Numbered from the stretch's first letter, positions 1-9,465 are shown. The stretch: DNA of 64,000 nt from CBDHFF01 sp965262395 (GCA_965262395.1 OZ253531.1:496001-560000), one strand, 5' to 3'. Numbers and translations are program-made. The notes: generated by a model from the letters alone, not told the origin.

Positions 1-1303
1 TGCCTGAGGCTGCAAGTGCTGTTCCTAATATAGCAAAAATTATTGCAACTTTCTGCATAGATTCAACCATGTATACTCTTTTGTCCTTACTTTTTTTAGG
101 CGTAGAACCTTCATTGTCTGTAGTTTGTTCGGATGATTTATTATTTTTTATACCGTCGTCATAGTATTTGTTGAATATTCCAAGAGATATTGAACCTAGT
201 AATGTTAGGAGAATAGATGGTATTGATATTACGGATAATATGAGCACTAAAGTAGATTGTAATACTATCTTTGTTTTGGAATGATTTTGCAGGCCAACTG
301 CTAAGAGTGATGCTAGCACAGGTATATGCGAGACTATGAGACTAGGCCCTATAATAGAATAGGCAATTGAAGATTGTTTTAAATTAGTTAATATATTCTT
401 CTTCTTTTTTTCACGAGCAGTTGTTTGTTGGTTTGTGCTAGGTATACCTTCGTATTGATTAATTTCTCTTATTATTATGAATCCAGCAGAAAGCAATAGC
501 GCCGCCACACAAGTAATAGTTAGTGATAATATTATAGATACAGCGACTGTTTGCTTGTGGAAAAGTGATTGCAAGAAGCTAAAAGCAGCACTTGTAGTCA
601 TGCTAACTATAGTAGATATCAAGCTTATAGAAAAAATAATAGAAGTTGCTAATATTTGAATTTTTGCCGTTGTGTTTATATTACATATTATGCTGTATTC
701 AGTTATGGTTGATGGTGATTCTGTATTATTTTTCTTGGATTTTGACTTAGTAAGGAGTTTATTTTGTCGATGAATATACCAGATAAAGGTCAAACAAAGG
801 GTCATAACGAATATTGCTGATATTGAGAGCATTGATCCTAATGTGATTAAGGCAGTTAGAGCAGGAGAGGGCATTCTTCTGGTTTTTTGTATGATTCCAT
901 ACGCTACTGATATAGCTAAAAATATTACTCCTATTAATAAGGTGGCGGCTCCAGTTAACAAATAAAGCGCATTTATTTTAGTTATTTTTCTGGATATGTA
1001 TTTATAACTACCTTCTTTCTCGTTAGGTTTTGGTTTTTTGCTAAAACTTTCTTGTAGATATATTACACATTTTTGTATTTTATTGGGTTTAGATTTGCGC
1101 TTATTTTTGTGCATAGAACGTTCGTGGCAGCTTTTTTCCCAATCGTCAGAATCTTTGTCTGTTTCGTCGTCGAATTGAGGGCCTTCATTGCTCTCTGCGT
1201 CATTTTCGTTCTGACTGAACGGATTTACGCATTGTGTCTTTTCTTCTACTATATCACTATCATCTTTCTCTTCAGTAAATGGGTTTGTGGGGCTGTCGCT
1301 CAT
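1..1303 (-). CDS. Multi-pass membrane protein of unknown function (3' end outside window)
   Basis: An open frame runs leftward from an ATG at 1303 to the window edge without a stop (434 codons seen), so the gene is truncated by the window, not broken. The first 100 or so residues are hydrophilic and acidic (start MSDSPTNPFTEEKDDSD), followed by a lysine-rich stretch. About seven hydrophobic segments of 20-30 residues come next, separated by short polar loops rich in S, T, K and N. This suggests a cytoplasmic acidic tail followed by a membrane domain. I recognise no family. The architecture (charged end plus several helices, no motif) resembles other unknown membrane proteins in this window, such as 35501-37015, but I see no clear sequence identity between them. 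Confidence 0.7.
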   Translation of the reverse strand, partial: MSDSPTNPFTEEKDDSDIVEEKTQCVNPFSQNENDAESNEGPQFDDETDKDSDDWEKSCHERSMHKNKRKSKPNKIQKCVIYLQESFSKKPKPNEKEGSYKYISRKITKINALYLLTGAATLLIGVIFLAISVAYGIIQKTRRMPSPALTALITLGSMLSISAIFVMTLCLTFIWYIHRQNKLLTKSKSKKNNTESPSTITEYSIICNINTTAKIQILATSIIFSISLISTIVSMTTSAAFSFLQSLFHKQTVAVSIILSLTITCVAALLLSAGFIIIREINQYEGIPSTNQQTTAREKKKKNILTNLKQSSIAYSIIGPSLIVSHIPVLASLLAVGLQNHSKTKIVLQSTLVLILSVISIPSILLTLLGSISLGIFNKYYDDGIKNNKSSEQTTDNEGSTPKKSKDKRVYMVESMQKVAIIFAILGTALAASG

Positions 1304-1499
1304 TGCTAGCCTTGTATCATTTTTGTATTTTTTCTAACCATAGCTACTTCCTGATTTATGAATGAGTTAACTGTTCTGGGGAGTATAGGTCGTATATTAA
1401 TTAACTTCAAGTGTATATATTTAAAGCATTGAGAGTGCAATATCCGATAAGTCCTGGTAAGGTTTATTATATCCAAAAAATAGTATCGTTATTATGTAT

Positions 1500-1668
1500 T
1501 AAACTCTATGTTCAGTTTATATTTTGCCAAAGCCTGTTCATGCGTATTTTAAAAGGGAGAGCTCCATCAGTGGATTTAGGGATATTCTAAAACTCTATGC
1601 TCAGTTTATATTTTGCCAAAGCCTGTTCATGCGTATTTTAAAAGGGAGAGCTCCATCAGTGGATTTGG
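1500..1668. repeat. Tandem duplication of the lepB 3' end (2 copies, period 89 bp)
   Basis: The copy at about 1501-1577 repeats 1590-1666 almost perfectly (one difference near the start). The right copy holds the real lepB stop and its last 20 or so codons. The left copy is a non-functional echo downstream. The period of 89 is not a multiple of three, but both copies contain the same stop, so LepB itself ends normally. The rest of 1304-1500 shows no gene. Confidence 0.9.
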
Positions 1669-2386
1669 ATTTTGAAAATAGAATTACCTTTGCTTTGCCG
1701 ATAATATTATCTTCTGGTATATAACCAATGTCTGAGAATCTACTGTCTCTAGATTCATCTCTGTTGTCTCCCATTACAAAGAAATGTCCTGTAGGAACAT
1801 TGAATATGCCTGTGTTTTCTGCGACGCTACCTGTAGAATGTAAAAGTATTTTATACTTAGTTTTATTTGGTAATATTTCTTCATATCTGGGTACAATCAC
1901 TGAATTATTGTATTTATCTTGATCAATAAAGTCCCTGACTCTAAACTTTTCTACCTTTTCATTGTTAATATAAAGTGAACCAAGGATCACTTGAACTTTG
2001 TCACCAGGCAGGCCAATCACTCTTTTTACAAAATAAATATCTGTATTATATGGAGGTCTAAATATTATGACATCGCCACGTTTAGGGGATTTTTTAAATA
2101 ATTTCCCCTTGAATGGTATAATAGAAAAAGGCAAAGAATGTTTGCTGTATCCATAAGAATATTTACTGGCAAATATGTAGTCACCTTCCAACAAGGTTTC
2201 TTTCATAGATCCAGATGGTATATGGAAAGGCGCAAATAGGAGGCTTCTTATTAAAATGGCAGCTATTATTATAGTAATTAGACCATAGGTAAATTTGAGT
2301 CCTTCATTAGAAATTTTATTTCTAAGATAGCAAATTCCTTTTGCAATGTGTTGTTTAATCACAGCCATGCGGCTCAATCGAATCAT
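1601..2386 (-). CDS. lepB: Signal peptidase I (LepB)
   Basis: Membrane-bound serine/lysine protease that removes signal peptides from exported preproteins on the periplasmic face of the inner membrane. The 261-residue product has one N-terminal membrane segment (about residues 32-52). It then has the catalytic serine box HIPSGSMKETLLEGD (about 55-70), the lysine box FVKRVIGLPGDKV (about 118-130), and the conserved GDNRDESRDSR motif (about 207-217). All signature residues are present and the length is normal. The start at 2386 has no obvious ribosome site; an internal ATG seven codons later is possible. It diverges from dnaJ. Its 3' end has been tandemly duplicated downstream. Confidence 0.96.
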   Translation of the reverse strand: MIRLSRMAVIKQHIAKGICYLRNKISNEGLKFTYGLITIIIAAILIRSLLFAPFHIPSGSMKETLLEGDYIFASKYSYGYSKHSLPFSIIPFKGKLFKKSPKRGDVIIFRPPYNTDIYFVKRVIGLPGDKVQVILGSLYINNEKVEKFRVRDFIDQDKYNNSVIVPRYEEILPNKTKYKILLHSTGSVAENTGIFNVPTGHFFVMGDNRDESRDSRFSDIGYIPEDNIIGKAKVILFSKSKSTDGALPFKIRMNRLWQNIN

Positions 2387-2519
2387 GATTTGTCATTATT
2401 GCATTAAATATTTTTATGTAAAGTAATTTAATTATTTAAAAATAATTCAAGAACTACACTTGATTAGTGCTAGTTACGTACATACATAGTTATTTAGTAT
2501 ATGTATGGAAAAAATGATT

Positions 2520-3680
2520 ATGTCAAAGGATTATTACGGTATACTTGGGGTCGGCAAAGATTCTTCTGCAGAGGAGATAAAGAAGGCATATAGGAAAAAA
2601 GCCTTGAAGTATCATCCAGATAAGCAAACTGACGGGTCTGATCAAGAGAAAGCAGCCGCAGGAGAGAAATTCAAAGAAGCAACTGAGGCTTATGAGATTT
2701 TGAGTGACGCCGAAAAAAGAAAAATGTACAACCAATATGGCAGTGAAGGCTTAAATCAAGCTGGTGGCGGTGGATTTGGTGGGTTCGGAAATTCTGGATT
2801 CGATGGTTTCTCTGATATATTCGAAGATATATTTGGTGGCTCTGGCATGGGTGGCGGGGGCTCTCGTGGAGGCTCTTCCTCGGCTCGTGGCAGTGACATG
2901 CGTTATGATATAGATATTTCTCTTATTGAGGCCTATCATGGCTTAAAGGCTCCTGTGTCTTATAGAGCAAATATTGGCTGTGAGGTCTGCAGTGGAACTG
3001 GCTCTAAAGGTAGCGCTGCCCCATCTCAATGTGGATCATGTAGAGGTAGTGGTAGAATACGTAAATCACAGGGATTCTTCAGGATTGAAACGACCTGTCC
3101 GCAATGTATGGGTATGGGGCAAGTGATATCCGATCCATGTAAAAGTTGTGGTGGTAATGGTCGTTATGAGAAATACAGAAAGATACAAGTGAATATTCCT
3201 GCTGGTGTTGACCATGGAACCAGAGTGCGTGTCAGCGGCGAAGGTGAGGCTGGTATGCATGGTGGAGAAAGTGGTGATTTATACGTTTATGTCAGTATTA
3301 GAGATCATGAAATGTTTTCAAGAGAGGGAGAAGACCTGTATTGCGAAGTTCCTGTTAAAGTAAGTGTAGCGACATTAGGTGGCGAGATAGAAATTCCTTG
3401 CATTGGTGGTGAAAAGCTTAAGGTTAAGATAGCTTCAGGCACACAAAATAATTCTAGTTTACGCTTGCGTAATAAGGGTATGCCTCACGTTAGAAGAGGT
3501 CGTCGTGGTGATATGTATGCTAAGATCTTTGTTGAAATACCTACTAAACTTACAGAAAAACAAAAAGCGCTGTTGATAGAATTTGATAAGGAAGAGAAGG
3601 GACATAGCTGTAATCCAAAGGTAGATTCGTTTATACAGAAAATAAGAACTTTGTTTGGCCATAATAGAAGAGATAGATAG
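2520..3680 (+). CDS. dnaJ: Chaperone DnaJ
   Basis: Hsp40 co-chaperone that delivers unfolded proteins to DnaK and stimulates its ATPase. The J domain (residues 1-70) contains the HPD tripeptide in KYHPDKQ. A Gly/Phe-rich linker follows, with GGFGGFGN and GGGGSRGG. Next are four CxxCxGxG zinc motifs (CEVCSGTG, CGSCRGSG, CPQCMGMG, CKSCGGNG) and the C-terminal substrate-binding domains. I chose ATG 2520 (MSKDYYGILG), which matches family starts; in-frame ATGs at 2505 and 2514 lie just upstream. It sits 2 bp before rluB and probably starts a dnaJ-rluB-pdxH transcript. No classic heat-shock promoter was evident. Confidence 0.97.
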   Translation: MSKDYYGILGVGKDSSAEEIKKAYRKKALKYHPDKQTDGSDQEKAAAGEKFKEATEAYEILSDAEKRKMYNQYGSEGLNQAGGGGFGGFGNSGFDGFSDIFEDIFGGSGMGGGGSRGGSSSARGSDMRYDIDISLIEAYHGLKAPVSYRANIGCEVCSGTGSKGSAAPSQCGSCRGSGRIRKSQGFFRIETTCPQCMGMGQVISDPCKSCGGNGRYEKYRKIQVNIPAGVDHGTRVRVSGEGEAGMHGGESGDLYVYVSIRDHEMFSREGEDLYCEVPVKVSVATLGGEIEIPCIGGEKLKVKIASGTQNNSSLRLRNKGMPHVRRGRRGDMYAKIFVEIPTKLTEKQKALLIEFDKEEKGHSCNPKVDSFIQKIRTLFGHNRRDR

Positions 3681-3682
3681 TT

Positions 3683-4426
3683 ATGTCGATGAGATTATCA
3701 AAATATATAGCTGGATCCGGTGTGTGTTCAAGACGCAAAGCGGAGGAATTGATTCGAAAGGGAGAGGTGAGCGTAGACGGAAAGATAGTCATGAATCCTG
3801 CATCCAATGTAGAGGGCAGGGTAAATGTTAGAGTTAATGAGTATGATAGATTAAATTATCAGGATAAAGTTCGTATTTGGGTATTTAATAAGCCAGCTGA
3901 AGTATTAGTGACCAACTATGATGAAAAAGGTCGCAGAACATTGTTTGAACTCTTGCCTAGGAATATGCCGAGAGTAATTACGGTTGGTCGCTTGGATTAT
4001 TTGACAGAGGGGCTAATATTATTAACTAACAATGGTGATATGGCCAGATATTTAGAGCTGCCATCAAGTAAAATAAAACGTACATATAGAGTTAAAGTAT
4101 TCGGAAGATTACATAAAGAAAGATTGAAAAAGCTTATGTATGGTATTTCGATTAGGGGAGTGAGATATTCTGGGGTAGAATGTTTTGTTGAAAAAGAATC
4201 TGCTAATAATCATTGGTTGATTTTTACATTAGAAGAAGGAAAAAATAGAGAAATAAGAACCTTGGTGCGTAATTATCTTGATTTAAGTATTAAAAGGATT
4301 ATTAGGATCAAATATGGCAAGTTTAACTTGCGTCATATGACAAAAAATGGCATTCAGGAGGTGAAGCCTGCTCTTGTAGATCAGTATATAAAGCTTATGC
4401 AAAAGTCTGTTAGTGGGAAGAAATGA
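3683..4426 (+). CDS. rluB: 23S rRNA pseudouridine synthase, RluB/RsuA family
   Basis: Isomerises a specific uridine in rRNA to pseudouridine. The 247-residue protein starts with an S4 RNA-binding domain (MRLSKYIAGSGVCSRRKAEELI, residues 3-24). It then has the RsuA/RluB catalytic block GRLDYLTEGLILLTNNGD (about residues 105-122), whose aspartate in GRLD is the catalytic residue. The C-terminal EEGKNREIRTLV motif is also typical. RluB (23S, near U2605) is more likely than RsuA or RluE from the length and from alphaproteobacterial habit; the exact target is inference. It starts 2 bp after dnaJ and overlaps pdxH by 4 bp (ATGA), so translation is probably coupled. Confidence 0.9.
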   Translation: MSMRLSKYIAGSGVCSRRKAEELIRKGEVSVDGKIVMNPASNVEGRVNVRVNEYDRLNYQDKVRIWVFNKPAEVLVTNYDEKGRRTLFELLPRNMPRVITVGRLDYLTEGLILLTNNGDMARYLELPSSKIKRTYRVKVFGRLHKERLKKLMYGISIRGVRYSGVECFVEKESANNHWLIFTLEEGKNREIRTLVRNYLDLSIKRIIRIKYGKFNLRHMTKNGIQEVKPALVDQYIKLMQKSVSGKK

Positions 4427-5022
4427 GTAGTGAAGAAGAAAACCTACCTAGCAACCCTATAGATTTATTCCGTGATTGGTATCATAATTATAAGATTATA
4501 TGTTCAGAAATTAATAATTCTGTCATGGCATTGGCAACCAGTGATAATAACATTCCTTCAGTGCGTATGGTGCTGTTAAAGAGCTTTGATGATAAAGGCT
4601 TTGTGTTCTATACCAATTTGCATAGTAATAAGGGAAAGGCTTTAAGATCAAATAAGCAGGCGTCATTGTTGTTTTTTTGGAAAGAGTCTTTGCAGCAGGT
4701 CAGAATTAGCGGGTGTGTTGAATATATTTCTAATGAAGTTAGTGACCAATATTTCAAATCCCGGGATCGTAACAGCCAATTGGGTGCGTGGGCTTCTGAT
4801 CAATCATCTGATTTGCGAAGTTTTGCTGTACTCAAAGATAGGTTTGATGTGTTTGCAAAGAAGTTTGAGGGTGTTGATGTACCTAGACCAGATTATTGGC
4901 GGGGTATTAGAGTTATTCCAAATGAAATAGAGTTTTGGAAGGATAGAGAATATAGATTGCATTCTAGGGTTTTATATAAAAAGGCTGGGGATGTGTGGGA
5001 TACTTCATTTCTTTATCCATAA
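4423..5022 (+). CDS. pdxH: Pyridoxamine 5'-phosphate oxidase (PdxH)
   Basis: FMN-dependent oxidase that converts pyridoxine- or pyridoxamine-5'-phosphate into pyridoxal phosphate, the last step of B6 salvage. Family blocks seen are the N-terminal P-x5-W region (NPIDLFRDWY), PSVRMVLLKSFDDKGFVFYTN, SNKGKALRSN, LLFFWKESLQQVRI-type FMN-binding strands, and the C-terminal PDYWRGIRVIPNEIEFW and RLHSR motifs. The length of 199 is normal. The very C-terminus (SFLYP) departs a little from the usual R-L-x-P. It overlaps rluB by four bases and lies 80 bp before the Fo ATP synthase genes. Confidence 0.95.
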   Translation: MSSEEENLPSNPIDLFRDWYHNYKIICSEINNSVMALATSDNNIPSVRMVLLKSFDDKGFVFYTNLHSNKGKALRSNKQASLLFFWKESLQQVRISGCVEYISNEVSDQYFKSRDRNSQLGAWASDQSSDLRSFAVLKDRFDVFAKKFEGVDVPRPDYWRGIRVIPNEIEFWKDREYRLHSRVLYKKAGDVWDTSFLYP

Positions 5023-5102
5023 ATAAAAGAACGTTATTGCCTATTATGGTTAATGGTGGCTAATATTATCATATCTCTTTTGTTCTATTTTAGGGTGTAT
5101 TC

Positions 5103-5393
5103 ATGGATAATAAAGAAGATCGGGAGCGTATGGCTGCTTTTTCAAGTGATCTTAAAAATGTGAAGCCCCAGGTTCAAAATCCCATTAACAATATTAAAAA
5201 AGATAAATCCAATGCAAGTAAAGTTTCTGGTGGATCTGCATTTGCTGGCATTGATATGTTGGTTGCGGTTGCAGTGGGTTGCTTTATAGGTTGGTATATG
5301 GATGATTTCTTTAATACTCAGCCGTTATTCTTAATTCTTTGCCTAATGTTTGGTTTTGCTGCAGGCTTCTTAAATATTATTAGGCATAAGTAG
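5103..5393 (+). CDS. atpI: ATP synthase accessory subunit I (AtpI)
   Basis: Small membrane protein of the AtpI/DUF-type family that precedes Fo genes and is thought to help assemble the c-ring. The 96-residue product has a hydrophilic N-terminal half and two hydrophobic helices (about 45-65 and 72-92). The family pattern GGSAFAGIDMLVAVAVGCFIG and the following GWYMDDFF are visible. ATG 5103 is preceded by AGGG at a suitable distance. Position directly before atpB supports the call; it is the first gene of a five-gene Fo cluster. Confidence 0.85.
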   Translation: MDNKEDRERMAAFSSDLKNVKPQVQNPINNIKKDKSNASKVSGGSAFAGIDMLVAVAVGCFIGWYMDDFFNTQPLFLILCLMFGFAAGFLNIIRHK

Positions 5394-5483
5394 GTATTTG
5401 AGTAGGTATTTGATAATTTTTGTTGACTGTATTGTCATGTTTTGTTATAAAATCGAACTGTCGTTTGATGCGTGGGTTGTTTA

Positions 5484-6215
5484 ATGTCGAGTAATCCCTT
5501 GGCTCAATTTGAGATCAGGTCAATTTTCTCTATTCCTACAGAATATGGGGTTAATTTAGATTTTACTAATTCTTCTTTATATATGGTTATTGCGCTTGTT
5601 GCTGTATCCTTGTTTATGGCAGTTGGTATATTTTCTAAAGAGGTTATTCCTGGGTATTGGCAAGCTGCAGTCGAATCATTATACAAATTCGTTAGAAATA
5701 CTATTGTGAATAGCGCCGGGGAAGATGGCCTACGTCACTTTGTGTTTATTTTTACATTGTTTACATTTGTAATGTTTTGTAATTTATTGGGTATGATTCC
5801 TGGTGGATTTACCGTCACTAGCCATGTTGCTGTGACATTTTTACTAGCGATTATTGTGTTTATTTATGTGAATATTGTTGCATTCGGCAGGTATGGTATT
5901 AAGTATTTTAAGATGTTCTTGCCGGCAGGTACTCCTTGGTGGTTAGCTCCTTTGATGATATTTATTGAGATATTTGCTTATTTGGCTAGGCCATTCAGTT
6001 TAGCCATTCGTCTGGCAGCTAATATGATGGCTGGGCACACTATGTTGAAGATTATGGCTTCTTTTGTCTTGAGTATGAATGTATTTTTGGCTGTATTACC
6101 TTTTGCTTTTGTGGTAGTTTTAATTGGATTTGAGTTGTTTGTTGCTTTGTTGCAAGCGTATATATTCGCAGTATTAACCTGCGTTTACTTAAATGATGCG
6201 TTGCACATGCATTAA
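5484..6215 (+). CDS. atpB: ATP synthase Fo subunit a
   Basis: Stator channel subunit that passes protons to the c-ring. The product has about 243 residues and is very hydrophobic, with five or six membrane helices. The conserved helix contains RPFSLAIRLAANMMAGH, where the essential arginine lies in AIRLAAN. C-terminal GFELFVALLQAYIFAVLTCVYLNDALH is typical. I chose ATG 5484 (MSSNPLAQFEI, matching rickettsial homologues) over the GTG at 5472. It is followed 19 bp later by atpE. Confidence 0.97.
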   Translation: MSSNPLAQFEIRSIFSIPTEYGVNLDFTNSSLYMVIALVAVSLFMAVGIFSKEVIPGYWQAAVESLYKFVRNTIVNSAGEDGLRHFVFIFTLFTFVMFCNLLGMIPGGFTVTSHVAVTFLLAIIVFIYVNIVAFGRYGIKYFKMFLPAGTPWWLAPLMIFIEIFAYLARPFSLAIRLAANMMAGHTMLKIMASFVLSMNVFLAVLPFAFVVVLIGFELFVALLQAYIFAVLTCVYLNDALHMH

Positions 6216-6234
6216 TTATTTAGGGAGAGTTTTT

Positions 6235-6462
6235 ATGGAAATGGAAAGTTTAAAATTTATTGGTGCTGGTCTTACTACTTTGGGTATGTTGGGTGCGGCT
6301 CTTGGTGTTGGGAACATATTTGTTGCTATGTTGAATGGTATAGCACGGAACCCGAAAGCTGAAGAACAATTATCAAAGTATGTATATGTGGGTGCTGGTC
6401 TTGCTGAGGCAATGGGGCTTTTTGCATTGGTAGTTGCACTTTTACTATTGTTCGTAGTCTAG
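6235..6462 (+). CDS. atpE: ATP synthase Fo subunit c
   Basis: Proteolipid of the rotating c-ring, 75 residues, two helices joined by the polar loop NGIARNPKAEEQL. The proton-carrying glutamate is in GAGLAEAMGLF in helix 2, and the glycine-rich helix 1 (GAGLTTLGMLGAALGVG) is intact. ATG 6235 follows an AGGGAG ribosome site at 6222-6227. An in-frame ATG at 6193 lies inside atpB and would add a non-homologous tail, so I rejected it. Confidence 0.97.
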   Translation: MEMESLKFIGAGLTTLGMLGAALGVGNIFVAMLNGIARNPKAEEQLSKYVYVGAGLAEAMGLFALVVALLLLFVV

Positions 6463-6475
6463 AGAAAGAGGGCTT

Positions 6476-6976
6476 ATGTCTAGTGGTATGCCACAGTTGG
6501 ATTTCTTAACTTATCCGTCACAGATTTTCTGGTGTTTGCTTGTTTTTTCTGTGCTGTATGTGGTGATTTGTTTTAGCGCTCGTTCTATAAAGAGTACTAT
6601 TGAACGTCGTGAAGAAATACTCCAAGAGAAAATTGCTCATGCCAGAGATGTCGAGTGTCAGATAGAAAAAATGACGAAGGATTATGAAAAAAAGATCGGG
6701 GAAGCAGAGTCTGAGGCTGAATCTGTTTTGAACTCTGTTATCCATGATATGAACTTAGAAAAAACAAAAAAACTGGACGAAGTGAAAAACAGGTTCAATG
6801 ATCAGGTGGTACGATCAGATAGAGGGATTAGTGAGATTGTGGTAGATAACTTAGAGATTTTTCGTAATCTGATTTATAATACTTCCGTGCATTATGTAAC
6901 TGATATTATTGCAGATGCAGGTATAAGTTATGATGAATTGGAACTTAAAAAGATTGTTGAGAAGGAAGTGGGGTAG
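6476..6976 (+). CDS. atpF': ATP synthase Fo subunit b' (first b-type stalk protein)
   Basis: Peripheral-stalk subunit that connects Fo to F1. The 166-residue protein has one N-terminal membrane helix (about 14-32, IFWCLLVFSVLYVVICF) and then a long charged helix with heptad character, rich in E, K and R. Alphaproteobacteria and other phototroph-type operons encode two different b subunits (b' and b) in tandem, which is what is seen here. I call this one b' from its position right after atpE; sequence identity to b' is not decisive by eye. GAGG lies upstream of the ATG. Confidence 0.88.
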   Translation: MSSGMPQLDFLTYPSQIFWCLLVFSVLYVVICFSARSIKSTIERREEILQEKIAHARDVECQIEKMTKDYEKKIGEAESEAESVLNSVIHDMNLEKTKKLDEVKNRFNDQVVRSDRGISEIVVDNLEIFRNLIYNTSVHYVTDIIADAGISYDELELKKIVEKEVG

Positions 6977-6982
6977 TTGTAT

Positions 6983-7462
6983 ATGGAAGTAGTAGTTCTA
7001 TTAGTTGCATTCATTATTGTGTTGCTCCTGGATTTTTTTGTGCTCAAGATCCTAAGGGGGGTGTTCAGCAATGTTAGCAAAAATGCTCGTTCCATACAAA
7101 AAGAATTTTCAAAGGTTATAAAAATTAGTGATGAGGCTGATTTTTTATATACAACTTATAAGTCTAAGTATAATAATTTAGAAAAAGATATAGAGAAGAT
7201 TAAGCAGGAATCTCAGATTCGTGCAGAAAAGGTAAAATCAAATATGCGACATGATATAGACAAACTTTGCTCTATTACAGAAGATGATTTGAAAAAAGAA
7301 GTATCGAGCAATGAAACTTATGTTAATTATAAGGTTCAGGATTATGTTCACCACATGTCTTTTTTGATAAGTCGTGAATTTGTATCTAAACTTATGAACG
7401 ATGATAGAGATAGCGCTTTGCGTAAAAGTTCCATGCATAAAATCACTGAAGTGACCTATTAA
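6983..7462 (+). CDS. atpF: ATP synthase Fo subunit b (second b-type stalk protein)
   Basis: Second stalk subunit, 159 residues from ATG 6983. That start is preceded by GAAGGAAG; a TTG at 6977 is also in frame. One N-terminal hydrophobic helix (VVVLLVAFIIVLLLDFFVLK) is followed by a charged coiled-coil region and a C-terminal segment HHMSFLISREFVSKL that resembles the delta-binding tail. It is the last gene of the Fo cluster. The F1 genes are not in this window, so the ATP synthase genes are split, as in other Rickettsiales. Confidence 0.88.
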   Translation: MEVVVLLVAFIIVLLLDFFVLKILRGVFSNVSKNARSIQKEFSKVIKISDEADFLYTTYKSKYNNLEKDIEKIKQESQIRAEKVKSNMRHDIDKLCSITEDDLKKEVSSNETYVNYKVQDYVHHMSFLISREFVSKLMNDDRDSALRKSSMHKITEVTY

Positions 7463-7866
7463 ATATCTTGGTATACGTAATTATACTTAATGATTCAAAT
7501 ATTTTGAGTGTTCTGTAAATTATCATTATTGAGATGAATTATTATATTTTTAGAGATGCTTTTGTGGAATATTGGTGATATACGCATAATTCATAATTCA
7601 TAATTAAAAATGTGTATGAATTTATCACAAGTGCAGCAAAGATTTAGGAATGATGTTTTGTGATCTTTAATCATACTTTGGTGAACATAGTGGTATGTTC
7701 ATAGTTAAAAATGTGTATGAATTTATCACAAGTGCAGCAAAGATTTAGGAATGATATTTTGTGATCCTTAATCATACCTTGGTTAACATAGTAATCATTA
7801 ATATTGTATTAATTAACATATTATACTAACATCTATCTTTGCACCCAGGTATGATTAAGTATAGTA
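7463..7866. repeat. Intergenic spacer with a two-copy direct repeat (about 89 bp, period 100)
   Basis: Between atpF and the glycosyltransferase gene lies a 404-bp AT-rich spacer with no credible gene. A block at 7604-7692 recurs at 7704-7792 with about five substitutions. Each copy contains GTGCAGCAAAGATTTAGG and ends near AACATAGT. The upstream atpF tail is not included in the repeat, unlike most other duplications in this window. Confidence 0.85.
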
Positions 7867-9465
7867 ATGGTAATTGATCCTCTGCTTATTGATAAGAGTT
7901 TAGTTTCTGAATATTTAAAGTTCAATTTTCTGCCATATAGGAAGTTAGAGAATGGAGTTATTGAATTTGTTTCATCCAGTATTACGCCATATTTAGAAAA
8001 GTTTCTTTCATCTCGATATGATGAATTTATAATCAAGGAAACAGCATATAAGCAAATGTCCTCTTTATTGCAAACAGAACTGCTTAAAGAGAATATAAAC
8101 TATACCAAATATGGATTATATAGTAATTACAATGATAAATCAGTGTTGAGTCTTCCTGATTTCAGTGGCGGATTTATTGCGTTCCTGGTTACGCTACTTA
8201 TTTGTTTCGTGTTATTTCCAGTTAGTACAGTTACTTCTACTATACTGATCTTGAACATATTATATTTAATGGTGAATATGTTTAAGTGCTATATATTTTA
8301 TTGTGGTAATTTGTCAGTAATTTCATCAACTGATAATGAGCGCAAGAAGGATATTGAGCTGCCTTTATATAGTGTAATTGTGCCTTTATATAAAGAAGAG
8401 AAAATATTGCCACAATTAATACAGTCGTTATGTAACATTGATTATCCAGAAGATAAACTAGACATCAAAATTGCTGTAGAGCATGATGATATAGGGACGA
8501 TAGGCGCATTGAAGGCGCTAAATTTAGATAGTAGATTCAACATTATTGAGGTGCCGGATTTTGAACCTAGAACCAAACCAAAAGCCTGCACTTATGCCCT
8601 GTTGTTTGCCAAAGGAGAATATGTAACTATCTACGATGCGGAGGATATTCCAGATAGCTTGCAGCTAAGGAAGGTTCTTGATGTGTTTGCCAACTCAGAC
8701 AATAACCTTGCTTGCGTTCAAGCCAGATTGAATTACTATAATCATGATCAAAATAGTTTAACAAGATTTTTTGCTATTGAGTATGCAAGCTTATTCAACT
8801 TTATGTTAAAGGGCTTAAATTACTGTGGGATGCCAATTCCATTGGGTGGTACTAGTAATCATTTTAAAACAAAAATTTTGAAAAAGGTTTATGCTTGGGA
8901 TCCGTACAATGTAACAGAAGATGCAGACCTTGGTATACGGTTATATAGTATGGGATATACAATTGAATTGATTGATTCTTATACAATGGAAGAGGCTCCA
9001 TCTGAGATTTGGAGTTGGATTAAACAACGTACTAGGTGGTTGAAGGGATATTTGCAAACTTACCTATTGTATATGAATAATCTAGGTGATTTATATGAGG
9101 TTACAGGAATAAAAGGGGTGCTATTACTTCAATTGTTTATTGGTGCGCCAATAATAACATTCTTGTTTGCCATTTTTCTATGGGTCTTGTTCTTTTTCCA
9201 AGCTTTCGGATATTTACCTATTAATGTTTATCTGAATTATTTTGCATTATTCAATCTCATTTCTGGTTTGCTAATTGTTATGTGCCAGGCTCATATAGCA
9301 ATGAAGAGGAGCCTTTGGATCAAAGGAAGTTTCTTAGTTCCTGTTCTTTATCCACTATATTGGTTATTGCACGGGGTTGCAGCAGTTAGGGCATTGTGGC
9401 AATTTTTTACTAATCAATACTATTGGGAGAAGACAGAGCATTTTGGTAAAGACGGCATAAGTTAG
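7867..9465 (+). CDS. Family 2 glycosyltransferase, membrane-anchored, processive type
   Basis: Transfers a sugar from a nucleotide-sugar donor, at the inner membrane. The 532-residue protein has an N-terminal 85-residue soluble domain that resembles the MshEN/GspE-N fold seen before some bacterial glycosyltransferases. Two helices follow (about 100-150), then a GT-A catalytic domain starting YSVIVPLYKEEKILPQLIQS. It carries the DxD-like DAED, the TEDADLG acid and the QRTRWLKG motif of cellulose/hyaluronan-synthase-type enzymes (Q-x-x-R-W). Four C-terminal helices close it. Product unknown; a polysaccharide or glycolipid is likely. It stands alone, upstream of flbD. Confidence 0.85.
   Translation: MVIDPLLIDKSLVSEYLKFNFLPYRKLENGVIEFVSSSITPYLEKFLSSRYDEFIIKETAYKQMSSLLQTELLKENINYTKYGLYSNYNDKSVLSLPDFSGGFIAFLVTLLICFVLFPVSTVTSTILILNILYLMVNMFKCYIFYCGNLSVISSTDNERKKDIELPLYSVIVPLYKEEKILPQLIQSLCNIDYPEDKLDIKIAVEHDDIGTIGALKALNLDSRFNIIEVPDFEPRTKPKACTYALLFAKGEYVTIYDAEDIPDSLQLRKVLDVFANSDNNLACVQARLNYYNHDQNSLTRFFAIEYASLFNFMLKGLNYCGMPIPLGGTSNHFKTKILKKVYAWDPYNVTEDADLGIRLYSMGYTIELIDSYTMEEAPSEIWSWIKQRTRWLKGYLQTYLLYMNNLGDLYEVTGIKGVLLLQLFIGAPIITFLFAIFLWVLFFFQAFGYLPINVYLNYFALFNLISGLLIVMCQAHIAMKRSLWIKGSFLVPVLYPLYWLLHGVAAVRALWQFFTNQYYWEKTEHFGKDGIS

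Noticed and set aside
1524..1922. Plus-strand ORFs over lepB and its copied tail
   Set aside because: Antisense shadows of LepB.
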